DNA of 64,000 bases from Palaemon carinicauda. Lineage: Eukaryota > Arthropoda > Malacostraca > Decapoda > Palaemonidae. The stretch spans positions 149,711,859 through 149,775,858 of the forward strand of contig NC_090729.1 of assembly GCF_036898095.1 (NCBI RefSeq). Reading direction: 5' to 3'. Below are positions 41,601-56,369 of this stretch, one piece after another; position 1 is the stretch's first letter; each line of letters starts with the position of its first letter. The position numbers and the translations under genes were made by a program. The notes under the pieces are model-generated. The model ran no database searches. It was not told the DNA's origin and saw only the letters and a program-made list of their open reading frames with translations.

Positions 41601-43648
41601 AAAATAATAATTAAAATTAGAATTAATATTAAATCTGAAATAATAATAATAATTCATATTGAAATTAATATTATAATTGAAATAATAATAATAATAAAAA
41701 TTAATTTCAAAATCAAAATAAATAATGCTAATAAAAACTGAAATTAAAATTAAAATAATAATTGAGATAAAAATAAAATTAATGATAATAACTAATATTA
41801 AACGTAAAGTTTAAATAATAATAATAATAATTAATATTAAAATTTGAATAATAATAATAATTAAAATCGAAATCAAATTTAAAAAAAATAATTAAAAAAA
41901 TTAAAATTAAAATTAAAATAATAATAATAATAATTAACATCAAAGTTAAAATTTAAATAATAATGGTAATTAAAATGAAAATTAAAATCGTAATAAAGGT
42001 AATAATTGAAATTGAAATTTAAATTAAAATAATAGTACCAATTAAATTCAAAATAAATATAAAAATAATAATAATGATTAAAATGAAAATGAAAATAATT
42101 AAATTAATGAAAATTAAAATTAATATTTGAATAATTATAAAAGTTAGATTTAAAATCAAAATAATAATAATGATTAAAATTAAAACTGAAATAATAATAA
42201 TGATTATAATTTTAATTAAATCAAAATAATAATTATAATTAAAATTAAAATAATAATTAAAATAATAATAATAATTAAAATTAACATTAAAGTTAGAATT
42301 AATATAAAAAAATGATAATTAAAATAGAAATTAAAGTTGATATAATATTAAAAATTGAAAATAAATTTAAAATAAAAATAATGATGATAATTAAAATTAA
42401 GATTAAAATTGAAATTGAAATAATTTAATCAAAAAAATTAAAAATAAAGTTAAAATTAAAATAATGACTAAAATTAGAATTAAAATTAAATCAATAATAA
42501 TAATTAAAATTAAAATTAAAATTTTAATTAAGATAACAATAATTAAAATTAATATCAAAATAAAAAAAATAATAATTAAAATTGAAATTAGAATTAAAAT
42601 AATAATAATTAAAATTAAAATTAAAATCAAAATAATAATAATAATTAATATTAAACGTAAAATTTAAATAATAAAAATAATTTAAATTGGAATTGAAATA
42701 ATAATAATAATTAATATTAATCAAATTCAAATTTAAAATTAAAATAATAAAAATAATTAAAATTGAAATTGAAATTAAAATGATAATAATTAAAATAAAA
42801 ATTAAATTAAAATAATAATGATAATTAAAATAAAAATTTAAATTATAATAAAGATAATAATTAAAATTAAAATGAAAATGATAGTACCAATTAAAATCGA
42901 AATTAAAAGTAAAATAATAATAATGATTAAAATTAAAATTGAAATTAGATTTAGAATAATAATAATAATTGAAGTTGATATTAAAATTAGAATAATAGTA
43001 ATTATTAAAATTAAAATCAAAATTAAAATTAGAATAATAATAATGATTAAAATCAAAATTAAGATTAGAATAATGATAATAATTATAATCAAAATTAAAG
43101 TTAGAATAATAATGATAATTGAAATTAAAATTAAAATAAATATCAAAATTAAATTAATAATAATAATTAGAATTAAAATTCAGGTAATAATAATGATAAT
43201 TAAAATTCATATACAAATTAACATTAAAATAATAATAGAAATTAAAATTGAAATTAAAATTAAAATCAAAATAATAATACCTAAAATTAATTAAAATCAA
43301 AATTAGAATAATAATAAAAATCGAAATTAATGTTAAAATTATAATTAAGATACCAATGATAATTACAACTAAAATTAAAATAATAATAACAATAAAAATT
43401 AAAATTAAGATAATAATAACAATAACAATTAAAATTGAAATAAGAATTGAAATTAAAATAATAACAATAAATTAATTTAAATTAAAATTAAAATCAAATA
43501 ATAATAATAATTATAATTAAAATTAAAATTAAAATTGAAATAATAATAATAATTAAAATTAAAATGAAAATGAGAATAATTATAATTAAAATTAAAATTA
43601 AAATTGAATTAATAATAATAATTAAATTTAAGATTCAAATTAAAATTG

Positions 43649-43649
43649 A

Positions 43650-43700
<51 letters not shown>
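43649..43700. repeat. (AAT)n tract, unit 3
   Basis: Homologue of the tracts at 4496, 22477 and 24518. Confidence 0.9.
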
Positions 43701-44750
43701 TAACATTAAAATTTAAATAATGATATTGATATCAATTAAAATTGAAATGAAATAAAAATAATAATTAAGATTAAAATTAAAATAATAAAATTCATGAAAA
43801 TTAAAATTAATATTTGAATAACGATAATAATTAAAATTAAAGTTGAAATTAATAATAAAATAATAACAATTAAAATTGGATTTAAAATTGAAATATTAAA
43901 AATCAATATAAAAATAAAAATGAAAATAATAATTAAAATCAAAATTGAAATAAAATAAAATAAAATAATAATAATAATTAAAATTAGAATTAAGATTAAA
44001 TTTAAAATAATGATTTAATTAAAAAAAATTAAGATTAAAATTGAAATTAAAATGATTATTAAAATTAGAATTAAAATTAAATCTATGATAATAAAAATAA
44101 TTCAAATTCAAATTAAAATTGATAAAATAATAATAATTAAAATTAATTTTAAAATCAAAATAATAATAATTAAAATTGAAATTAAAATTAAAATAATAAT
44201 TAAAATTAATATCAAAATAAAAATAATAATAATAATCAATATTAAACGTAAAATTGTAATAACAATAACAATTAGAATTAAAATTGAAATAATAATAATA
44301 AAATTTAAATTAAACTTAAAATTAAAAAAATAAAATAATTAAAATTAAAATTGAAATTAAAATGATAATAATTGAAATTAAAATTAGAATTAAAATAATA
44401 ATGATATTTAAAATAAAAATTAAAATTATAATAAAGAAAATAATTAAAATTGAAATTAAAATAATAGTACCAATCAAAATCGAATTTAAATTCAAAATAA
44501 TAATAGTAATTAAAATTAAAATTAAAATTAAAATGTAAATGATAATAATAATTAAAATGAAATTAAAATTTAAATAATAATAATAATTAAGATCAATATT
44601 AATACTAAAATACTAATAATAAATAAAAGCAAAATGAAAATTAAAAAAATAATAAAAATTAAAATTCAATTAAACACAATGATAATAATCACAATTAAAA
44701 TTAAAATAATAATAATAATTAAAATTAAATTTAAAATTATAATTAAAATA

Positions 44751-44751
44751 A

Positions 44752-44798
<47 letters not shown>
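44751..44798. repeat. (AAT)n tract, unit 3
   Basis: Homologue of the tracts at 5594 and 25629; the shortest of the three. Confidence 0.9.
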
Positions 44799-47656
44799 GA
44801 ATTAAAATTAAAATTAATGAAATAATAATTAAAATTAAAATTAAAATTAAGATATTGATTAAAATTAAAATCAAGATTAAAATTCCAATAAAAATAATAA
44901 TAATAATAATTAAAATTATAATTAAAATATGAATTGAAATAATAATTACAATTAAAAATAATATTAAAATTAAAATATTAATTAAAATAAAGATTGAAAT
45001 TAAAATCAAAATAATGATAATTAAAATTAACATCAAAATTAAAGTTAAAATAATAATAATAATCAAAATTAAAATTAAACTTGAAATAATATTACTAATT
45101 AAAGTTAAAATTTGAATTTAAATAATAATAATTATTAAAATTTAAATTAATCTCAAAATAATATTAATAATTAAGATTGGGATTACAAATAAAATAATAA
45201 TAATAATTAAAATTATAATTAACTCAAAATTAAAATAATAGTAATAATCAAAATCTAAATTAGAATTAAAATAATGATCAAAATTAAAATTACAATTAGA
45301 TTTAGAATAATAATAATTCAAGTTGATATTAAAATTACAATAATAGTAGTAATTAAAATTAAAATTAAAATTAAAATAATAATAATGATTAAAATTAAAA
45401 ATTAAAATTAGAATAATGATAATAATTATAATTGAAATTAAAGTTAGGATAATAATAATATTTGAAATTAGAATTAAAATTAATATTAAAATTAAAATAA
45501 TAATAATAATTAAAATTAATAGAAAATTAAATTGAAATTAAAATTAGAATTAAAATAATATCTGAAATTACAGGTAAAATAAAAATGAAAATAATAAAAA
45601 TAATTAAAATTACAATTGAAATTAAAATTAGAATAATAATAATGATCAAAATTAATGTTAAAATTAAAATTAAAATTAAAATTAAAATAATTATAACAAT
45701 AACAATAGTAATCAGAATAAAATTTACATTTAAAATAATAATAATAATTTAAGTTAAAATTAGAATTATAATATAACAATAATAAAAATTAAAATTAAAA
45801 TCAAAATTAGAATTGAAATAATAATAGTAATTAAAATTAAAGTTAAAATTATAATTGAATTAATAATGATAATTAGATTTAAAACTCAAATTAAAATTAA
45901 AATAATAATAATAATTAACATTAAAATTAAAATTAAAATAATAATAATGATATTAATTAAAATTAAAATGAAATAATAATAATAATAAAAATTCAAATAA
46001 TAAAATTAATGAAAATTAAAATTAATATTCAAATAATGATGATAGTTAAGATTAAAATAAAAATAATAATAGTGATCAGAATTAAAACTAAAATGATAAT
46101 ATAATTATAATTAAAATTGAAATTAGAATAATAATAATAATTAAAATTAAAATTAGAATGAGGATGATAATTAAAAATAAAATTAAAGTTAAAATTAATA
46201 TTAAAATAATGACAATAATTAAAATTAAAATTGAAATAATATTAAATATTAAAATTAAAATAAAAATAAAAATAATAATAATTAAAATTAAAATTGAAAA
46301 AAAATTAAAATAATAAGGATTAAAATTAGTATTGAAGTTGAAATTAAAATACGAACTTAATTCAAAAAAATTTTAAATTAAAATTAAACTTGAAATAATG
46401 ATTAAAATTAGAATTAAAATTAAATCTATAATAATAGTAATAATTCATATTTAAATTAAAATTATAATTAAAATAATAATAATAGTTAAAATTAATATTA
46501 AAATCAAAATGATAATAATAATAAAAATTGAAATTAAAATTAAAATAATAATAATTAAAATAAAAATTAAAATAATAATAATAATCAATATTATACGTAA
46601 AATTTAAATAATGATGATAAATAGAATTAAAATTTAAATAATAATAATAATTAAAATTAAAATCAAATTTAAAATAAAAATAATGAAAACAATTAAAATT
46701 AAAATTGAAATTAAAATAATAATAATAATTAACATTAAAGTTAAAATTAAAATAATAATAATAATTAAAATAATAATTAAAATCATAATAAAGATAATAA
46801 TTATTATTAAAATTAAAATAATAGTACCAATTAAATTCAAAATTAAAATTAAAATAATAATAATAAGGATTAAAATTAAAATTAAAATTAAAATAATGAT
46901 AATCAAAATTAAAATTAGAATAATAAAATTAATGAAAATTGAAATTAATATTAGAAAAATGATGATAGTTAAATTCAAAATTAAAATAATAATAATGATT
47001 AAAATTAAAACTGAAATAATAATAATAATTTTAATTATAATTAAATTATAATAATAATAATAATTAAAATTAAGATTAAAATAGAAATAATGATAATGAT
47101 TAAAATTAAGATTAAAGTTAAAATTAATATTAAAAAAATAATAATTAAAATTGAAATTAAAATTGAAATAATATTGAAAATTAAAAATATATTTAAAATA
47201 AAAATAATAATTAAAATTAAAAATAAAATAAAGTTGAAATAATAATAATAATTAAAATTAGAATGAAAATGAAAATAATAATAATTGAAATTAAAATTAA
47301 AATTAAAAGTTAATTAATAATAATAATTAAATTTAAGATTAAAATTAAAATTAGAATAATAATAATAATAATTAACATTACAATTAAAACTAAAATAATA
47401 ATAATGATGTTAATTAAAATTGAAATGAAATAATAATAATAAATAAAATTCAAATTAAAATAATAAAATTAATGAAAATTAAAATTAATATTTGAATAAT
47501 GATAATAGTAAAATTAAAATTAAAATAATAATAATTATTAACATTAAAACTAAAATAGTAATAATAATCATAAATAAAATTGAAATTAAAATAATAATAA
47601 TAATAATTAAAATTAAAATTAAAATAATGGTAATATTTAAAAATAGGATTTAAGTT

Positions 47657-47661
47657 AAAAT
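47657..47661. other. Joint of a 190-bp deletion in unit 3
   Basis: Left of this point unit 3 aligns with unit 2 at an offset of 19,116 (47647 with 28531). To the right it aligns at 18,926 (ACGT 47680 with 28754). Short AAAATAAT homology lies at the joint. Confidence 0.8.
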
Positions 47662-47816
47662 AATAATAATTAATATAAAACGTAAAATTTGAATAATAGT
47701 AATAATTAGAATTAAAATTGAAATAATAATAATAATTAAAATTAAAATCAAATTTAAAGTAAAAATAATGAAAATAATTAAAATTAAAATTAAAATTAAA
47801 GTAATAATAATTAATA

Positions 47817-47823
47817 TTAAAAC
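47817..47823. other. Joint of a 7,134-bp deletion in unit 3
   Basis: Base 47821 matches 28895 of unit 2, and base 47823 matches 36031. The offset drops from 18,926 to 11,792. Both parents read AATATTAAA or AAATTAAAA here, so the shared homology is only a few bases within a generally similar background. The deleted block includes most of the 2.97-kb sub-repeat and the TATAC landmarks near 30190, 31690 and 34345. Confidence 0.82.
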
Positions 47824-49057
47824 TAAAATAATAAAAATAATAATAAATAAAATTGAAATTAAAATAATAATAATAATAATAATTAAAATAAAATTTAAAA
47901 TAATAGTAATAATTAAAAATAAAATTAAAGTTAAGATTGATATTAAAATAATAATAATAATTAAAATTGAAATTAAAATTGAAATAATATTAAAAATCAA
48001 AATTAAAATGAAAATAAAAATAATAATAAAAATTAAAATTGAAATCAAATTAAAATAATAATAATGAATAAAATTAGAATTGAAATTAAAATTAAAATAA
48101 TAATTTAATTAAAAAAAATTTAAATTTAAATTAAAATTAAAATAATGATTAAAATTAGAATTAGAATTAAATTTATAATAATAATAATAATAACAATTCA
48201 AATTAATATTAAAATAATGATAATTAAAATAAAAATAAAAATAATAATAATAATTATTATTAAACGTAAAATTTAATTGAAAATAATAATTAAAATTAAA
48301 ATTGAAATAATAATAATTATTAATATTAAAATCAAATTTAAAATTAAAAAAATGAAAATAATTAAAATTAAAATTGAAATTAAAAAAATAATAATTGAAA
48401 TTAAAGTTAAATTTGAAATAATAATGATAATCAAAATAAAAATTAAAATCAAAATAGAGATAATAATTAAAATTAAGATTAAAATAATAATAATGATTAG
48501 AATTAAAATTAAAATAATAATAATAATCAAAATTAAAATAATAAAATTAATAAAAATTAAAATTAATATTTGAATAATGATAATAATTGAATTTAAAATT
48601 AAAACAATAATAATGAATAAAATTAAAACTGAAATAATATTAATAATTATAATTAAAATTAAATTTAAAAAAATAATAATAATTAAATTAAAATTAAAAT
48701 TAAAATAGTGATGATAATTAAAATCAAGATTAAAGTTAGAAATAATACTAAAATAATAATAATTAAAATTGAAATAATATTAAAAATTGAAAATAGATTT
48801 AAAATAAAAATATTAATAATAGTTAAAATTAAAATTTAAAAAAAATCAAAATAATAATAATGATTAAAATTAAAATTAAAATTAATAAATTAATAATTGG
48901 AATTAAAATTAAAATTAAAAAATTAATTAAAATTAAAATTACGATTAAAATTTCAATAAAATAATAATAATAATAATAATTAAAATTAGAATTAAAATTA
49001 GAATTGGAATAGAAATTAATATTAAAATTAAGATTAAAATTAAAATATTAATTAAAA

Positions 49058-50270
49058 TGAAAATTGAAATTAATATTGAAATTAAAATAATAATAATAAT
49101 TAAAATTAAAATTCAAGTAATAATAATAATTAAAATTCATATACAAATTAACATTAGAATAATAACAAAAATTAAAATTGAAATTAAAATTAAAATTAAA
49201 ATAATAATATCTAAAATTACAGTTAAAATCAAAATTTAAATAATAATAATAATCAAAATTACAGTTGAAATTAAAATTAAAATAATAATAGTAATCAAAT
49301 TTAAGGTTAAAATTATAATTAAACCAATAATAATTACAATTAAAATTAAAATTTGAATAACAATGAAAATTAAAATTGGAATTAAATTAAAATTAAAATA
49401 ATAATAATAATAAAAATTTAAATTAAAATTGAAACTAAAATTAAAATAATAACAATAATTAAAATTAAAATTAAAATTGAAATTAAATAATAAAAATTAA
49501 AATTAAAATTAAAATTAAAATTGAAATAATAATAATAATTAAAATTAAAATGAAAAAGAAAATAATAATAATTGAAATTAAAATTAAAATTAAGATTTAA
49601 TTAAAATTTAAATAAAATTTAAAATAAAAATAATGAAAATAATTAAAATCATATTTAGAATTAATATAATAAAAATTAATATTAAAGTTAAATTTGAAAT
49701 AATGATGATAATTAAAATAAAAATTAAAATCATAATAGAGATAGTAATTAAAATTAGAATTAGAATTATAGTACCAATTCAAATCAAAATTAAATTTAAA
49801 ATAATAATAATGGTACAAATTAAAATTAAAATGAAAATATTAATAATAAATAAAATTAAAATTAAAACAATAAAATTGATGAAAATTAAAATTAATATTT
49901 GAATAATGATAATAGTTAAATTTAGATTTAAAGCAATAATAATGATTAAAATTAATACTGAAATAGTAATATTAATTATAATTAAAATTATATTAAAATA
50001 ATAATAATAATTAAAATTAAAATTAAAATTAATATAGTGATAATAATGAAAATTAAGATTAAAGTTAGAATTATTAATAAAATAATAATGATTAAAATTA
50101 AAATTGAAATAATATGAAAAATTGAAAATAAAGTTAAAATAGAAATAATAATAATAATTAAGATTAAAATTAAAATAAAATTAAAATAATAATAATAATT
50201 AAATTAAATAAAAATTAAAATTGAAATAATAATTTAATTAAAAAAATTTAAATTAAAATTAAAATTAAAA
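49058..50270. repeat. 2.97-kb sub-repeat in unit 3, partial copy
   Basis: It is equivalent to 37262-38472. In unit 3 the preceding full copy is cut, because the 7.1-kb deletion joint at 47820 removes its left third. Only the stretch from about 47821 onward is left of it. Confidence 0.78.
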
Positions 50271-50654
50271 TAATAATTAAAATTAGAATTAAAATTAAAT
50301 CTATAATAATAATAATAATTCAAACTCAAATTGAAATTATAATTAAAATAATAATAATAATTAAAATTAATATTTAGATAAAAAAAATAATAATTAAAAT
50401 TGACACTAAATTTAAAATCATAATAATCAAAGTCAAAATTAAAATTAAAATAATAATAATAATTAATGCTAAACGTAAAAATTAAATAATAATAATAATT
50501 AAAATTAAAATTGAAATAATAATGATAATTAATATTAAATTCAAATTTAAAATGAAAATAATAAAATAATTAAAATTTAAATTGAAATTAAAATGATAAT
50601 AATAATAACTAAAATTAAAATAAGAATTTAAATCATAATAAAGATAATAATTAA

Positions 50655-50675
50655 AATTAAAATTTAAATGATAGT
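50655..50675. other. Right edge of the homogenised array
   Basis: Bases 50641-50664 match 38844-38867 of unit 2 exactly. After that, unit 2 reads GAGAAAAATT while this copy reads TAAATGATAGTACC. The next 50 bases resemble the GTACC segment at 3725-3780, then similarity falls to the family level. No long near-identical match exists beyond this point within the window. Confidence 0.8.
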
Positions 50676-53298
50676 ACCAATTAAAATCAAAATTAAAAGT
50701 AAAATAATAATAATGATTAAAATTGAAATTAAAATGAAAAAAAAATAATAATAATTAAAAATAAAATTGAAATAACAAAATTAATGACAATTAGAATTTA
50801 TATTGTAATAATGAATAGTTAAAATTAAAATTAATATAATAATTGTGATTAAAATTAAAACTAAAATAATAATAATAATTTTAATTAAAATTGAAATTAA
50901 AATAATAATAATAATTAAAATTTGAATTAAAATTAAAACAATGATAATAATTAAAACTAAAATTAAAGTTAAAATTAATATTAAAATAATAATAATTAAA
51001 ATTGAATTTAAAATTCGAATAAAATTAAAAATTAAAGTAAAGATAAAAATGGAAATAATAATAATAATTAAAATTAAAATTAAAAAAATAATAAAAATTA
51101 ATATTAAAATTGAAATAATAATATAATTAAAAAACTAAAAGTACAATTAAAATTAAATCTATAATAATAATAATTCAAATTAAAAATATATTTATAATTA
51201 AAATAATAATAATAATAAATTAATATTAGAATCAAAATAATAATAATAATAATTAGAATTGTAATTAAAATTTAAATAATAATCAATAAAATTAGTATTA
51301 ATATTAAAATAATAATAATTAACATTAAACGTAAATTGAAATAATAATAATAATTGATATTAAAATTGTAATATCAATAATAATTAAAATCGAAATCAAA
51401 TTTAAAATCAAATTTAAAAATAATTAAAATTAAAATTGGAATTAAAATAATGATAATAATTAAAAACTAAATTAAAATTGAAATTATAATATTCAAAATA
51501 AAAATTAAAATTATAGTAAAGATAATAATTAAAATAAAATTGAAATAATAGTACCAATTAAATTCAAAATTAAATTTAAAACAATAATAGCAATTAATAT
51601 TAAAATTAGAATTAAAATGTAAATGATAATAATAATTTAAATAAAATTAAAATTAAAATTGAAATAATAATAACAATTAAAATTAATATTAATATTGAAA
51701 TAATAATATTAAATAAGGTTAAAATGAAAAAAAAATAATAATAGTTAAAATTAAAATTCAATTAAAAACAATGATAATAATTACAATTAAAATTAAAATA
51801 ATAATAATAATTAAAATTAAATTTAAAATTATAATTAAAATAAAAATAACAATAATAATTAGAATTAAAATTAAAATTAATAAAATAATAATTAAAATTA
51901 AAATTAAAATTAAAGTAATAGTTAAAACTAAAATTAAGATTAAAATTTCAATAATAATAATAATAGTAATAATAATAATAATAGTAATTAAAATTAGAAT
52001 TAATATTTTAATTGAAATAATAATTACAATTAGAAGTAAAAATAAAACTGAAATAGTAATTAAAATAAAAATGAAAATAAATATAAAAATAATTATAATT
52101 AAAATTAACATTAAAATTAAAATCAAAATAATAATAATAATCAAAATTAGAATTGAACTTAAAATAACAATAATAATTCAAGTTAAAATTTAAATTAAAA
52201 TAATAATAATTATTAAAATAGCAATTAAAATCAAAATAATAATAATAATTATAATTAAATTTACAATCAAAATAATAATAATAATTAGAATTTGAATTAA
52301 AATTAAAATAATGATAATAATTAAAACTAAAATTAAAGTTAAAATTAATATAAAACAAATGATAATTAAAATTGAATTTAAAATTGAATTTAAAATTGAA
52401 ATAATATTGAAAATTAAAATAAAAATAAAAATAGAAATAAAAATAATAATTAAAATTAAAATTAAAATGAAATTTTAAAAATAATAATAATTAAAATTAA
52501 AATTAAGATAATGATTTATTTAAAAAACCTAAAATTAGAATTAAAATTAAATCTATAATAATAATAATTCAAATAAAAAATAAAATTACAATTACAATAA
52601 ATTAATATTAAAATAAAAATAATAATAATAATTAAAATTAAAATTGTAATTAAAATTAAAATAATAATAATTAAAATTAGTATTCATATTAAAATTAGTA
52701 TTAATATTAAAATAATAATTAATATTAAAAGTAAAATTGAAAAAATAATAATAATTAAAATTAAAATTGAAAAATCAATAATAATTAAAATCAAAATCAA
52801 ACTTAAAATTAAATTAATAAAAATAATTAAAATTAAAATTGAAATTAAAATAATGATGATAATTAAAAATAAAATTAAAATTAAAACTCTAATATTTAAG
52901 ATAAAAAAATTAAAATCATAATAGAGATAATAATGAAAATTAAAATTAAAATAATAGTACCAATTAAATTCAAAAATAAATTTAAAATAATAATAGCAAT
53001 TAATATTAAAATTAGAATTAAAATGTTAATGATAATAATAGTTAAAATAAAATTAAAATTAAAATTGAAATAATAATAACAATTAAAATTAATACTAATA
53101 TTGAAATAATAATATTAAATAAAATTAAAATGAAAATTAAAATGATAATAATAGTTGAAATTAAAATTCAATTAAAAACAATGATAATAATTACAATTAA
53201 AATTTAAATAATAATAATAATTAAAATTAAATTTAAAATTATAATTAAAATAAAAATAACAATAATAATTAGAATTAAAATTATAATTAATAAAATAA

Positions 53299-53358
53299 TA
53301 ATTAAAATTCAAATTAAAATTAAAGTAATAATTAAAATTCAAATTAAAATTAAAGTAA
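53299..53358. repeat. 30-bp direct duplication in the flank
   Basis: TAATAATTAAAATTCAAATT occurs twice, with the C at 53310 and 53340. The two copies are identical in my reading, indicating a recent local duplication by one elementary cassette. Confidence 0.8.
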
Positions 53359-55426
53359 TAATTAAAATTGAAATTAAGATTAAAATTTCAATAAGAATAA
53401 TAATAATATTAATAATGATAATAATAATAATAATAATTAAAATTAGAATTAAAATTTGAAATGAAACAATAATTACAAATAGAAGTAAAATTAAACTGAA
53501 ATAATAATTAAAATAAAAATGAAAATAAAAATAAAAATAATAATAATTAAAATTAACATTGAAATTCAAATCAAAATAATAATAATAATCAAAATTAAAA
53601 TTGAACTTAAAATAATAATAATAATTTGAGTTAAAATTTAAATTAAAATAATAATAATTATTAAAATAGCAATTAAAATAAAAATAATAATAATAATAAT
53701 TATAATTAAAATTACAATCAAAATAATAATAATAATAATTAAAATTTGAAATAATATTAAAATTAAAATTATAATAATAATCAAAATTGAAATTAACTCA
53801 AAATTAAAATAATATTAATAATCAAAATCAAAATAAAAATAATAATAATGATTAAAATTAAAATTAAAATTAGAATAATAATAATAATTGAAGTCGATTT
53901 TAAAATTAAAACAATAGTAATAATCAAAATTAAGAATTAAAATAAAAATAATAATAATGATTAAAATTAAAATTAAAAATAGAAAAAAGATAATAATTAT
54001 AATTAAAATTAAAGTTAGAATAATAATAATAATAATTGAAATAAAAATAAAAATAATAATAATAATTAAAATTAAAATTAATATTAAAACAAATATAATA
54101 ATTAAAACTGAAATTAAAATTGAAATAATAGTAATTATTAAAATTAAGATTTTAATAAACAAAATAATTATAATTGAAATTAGAATAAAAATAATAATAT
54201 TAATCGAAATTGAAATAATTATAGAATAATAAAAATAATCAAAATTAAATTTAAAATCGAAATAATATTAATAGTTAAAATGAAGAATGAAATTGAACTA
54301 ACAGTAATAATTAAATTAAGATTAGAATAATAATAATAATTGGAATTAAAATTGAAATAAAAATAAAAATTGAAAATAAAATGAAAACTAATATTGAAAT
54401 AATGATAATAATCAAAATTGAAATGAAAATAGAAATAATATTAATAATTAAAATTAAAATTAGAATTAAAATGAAAATAATAATTAAAATCAGAAATAAA
54501 TTCAAAATTAAAATAATAATAATGATTAAAATTAAGATTAAAAATAAAACTAATATAATAATTTAATTAAAATTAAAACTGAAATTAAAATTAAATTAAA
54601 ATAATAACAATAATTAAAATTGAAAAAAAAATTAAAATTAAATAATAATAATAATTAAAATTGAGATTAAAATTAAAATTGAATTATTAATAATAATAAT
54701 TATATTTAAGATTCAAATTAAAACCAAAATAAAAATAATAATTACCATTAAAATTAAAATAAAAATAATAATAATGATATTAATTAAAATTAAAATGAAA
54801 ATAATAATAATAATTGTAATTAAAATGATAAAATTAATGAAAATTATTGTTTGAATAAAGATAAGTTGAAATTATAAATTAAAGTAATAATAATGATTAA
54901 AATTGAAACTAAAATAATAATTATTATTATTATTAAAATTGGTGTTAAAATAATAATAATAATTAAAATTAAAATTAAAATAATTATAATAATTAAAATT
55001 GAATTTAAAGTTAAAATAATATAGAAATAATAATAATAATTGAAATTGAAATAATATTAAAAATTGAAATTGAAATAAAAAAAATAATAATAATAAACAA
55101 AATTTAAATAATAATAATAATAAATAAAATTAAAAATAAAATAAAAATTAAAATAAAAATTTAATTCAAAATTTTTTGAAAATTAAGATTAAAATAATGA
55201 TTAAAATTACAATTAAAATTAAATCTATAATAATGATAATAATAATTCAAATTAAAGTTAAAATTATAATTAGAATAATAATAATAATTAAGATTAATAT
55301 TAAAATCAAAATAATAATTATAATTGAAATTGAAATTAAAATTAAAATAATAATAATAATTAAAATTAAAATTAAAACATTAATAATAAAAATTAAAATT
55401 AATATAATAATAATAATTGATATTAA

Positions 55427-56369
55427 ACGTAGAATTAAGATAATAATAATAATTAAAATTTAAATTTAAATAATAATAATAATTAAAATTGAAATAAAAT
55501 TTAAAATAAAAATAATAAAAATAATCAAAATTAAAATTTAAATTAAAATAATAATATTGATAATTATTTTTAAAAATAAAATTAAAATGATAATGATAAT
55601 TAAAATAAAAAATTAAAATTATAATAAAGATAATAATTAAAATTAAGATTAAAATAATAGTACCAACTAAAATCAAAATTAAAATTAAAATAATGATAAT
55701 GAAAAAACTTAAAATTAAAATGAAAATAATAATAATAATTAAAATTAAAAAACAAAACTAATGAAAATTAGAATTAATATTTGAAAAATGATAATTGTTA
55801 TATTTGGAATTAGGATAATAATAATAATGATTAAAATTAAAACTAAAATAATAATAATAATTATAATTGAAATTAAATTAAAATAATAATAATAATTAAA
55901 ATTAAATTTAAAATTAAAATAATGATAATAATTAAAATTCAGGTTAAAGTTAGAATTAATATTAAAATAATAATAATTAAAATAAAAATTAAAATAGAAA
56001 TATTATTAAAAATTAAAATTAAAATTAAATTAATAATAATAAATAAAATTAAAATTAAAATTAAACTAAAATTAAAATAATAACAATAATTAAAATTAAA
56101 ATTAAAATTGAAATTAAAATAATAGTTTAATTTAAGAAAAATTAAAGTTGAGATTAAAATTAAAATAATAATCAAAATTTTAATTAAAATTAAATCTATA
56201 ATAATAACAATAATAATTAAAATTAGAATCAAAATTATAATCGAAATGATAATAATGATTAAAATTATAATCAAAATAAAAAAATCTTGATAATTAAAAT
56301 TGAAATTAAATTTAAAATAATAATTAAAATTAAGATTAAAATTAAAGTAATAATAATAATTAATATTAA
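55427..56369. repeat. Diverged monomer, flank (about 0.94 kb)
   Basis: Runs from the ACGT box at 55427 to the degenerate box (ACAT) at 56370. Contains the GTACC box near 55660, AATGAAAATT near 55760 and an A-run near 56133 in the usual order. Confidence 0.7.

Larger units (their letters stand above)
39184..50664. repeat. Higher-order repeat unit 3 (about 11.5 kb, internally deleted, truncated at its right end)
   Basis: It begins in the same phase as units 1 and 2 and follows unit 2 closely (for example 39865-40170 with 18659-18964, and 45516-45779 with 26400-26663). Relative to unit 2 it lacks the 2,041-bp duplication, about 36 bp near 41590 that include an A-run, 190 bp near 47660 and about 7,134 bp near 47820. 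Homology ends at 50664, about 316 bp before the unit would have finished. No gene is present. Confidence 0.88.

Noticed and set aside
47650..48048. 132-codon open frame on the - strand
   Set aside because: It spans the 7.1-kb deletion joint at 47820, so it is a chance fusion of two repeat frames.
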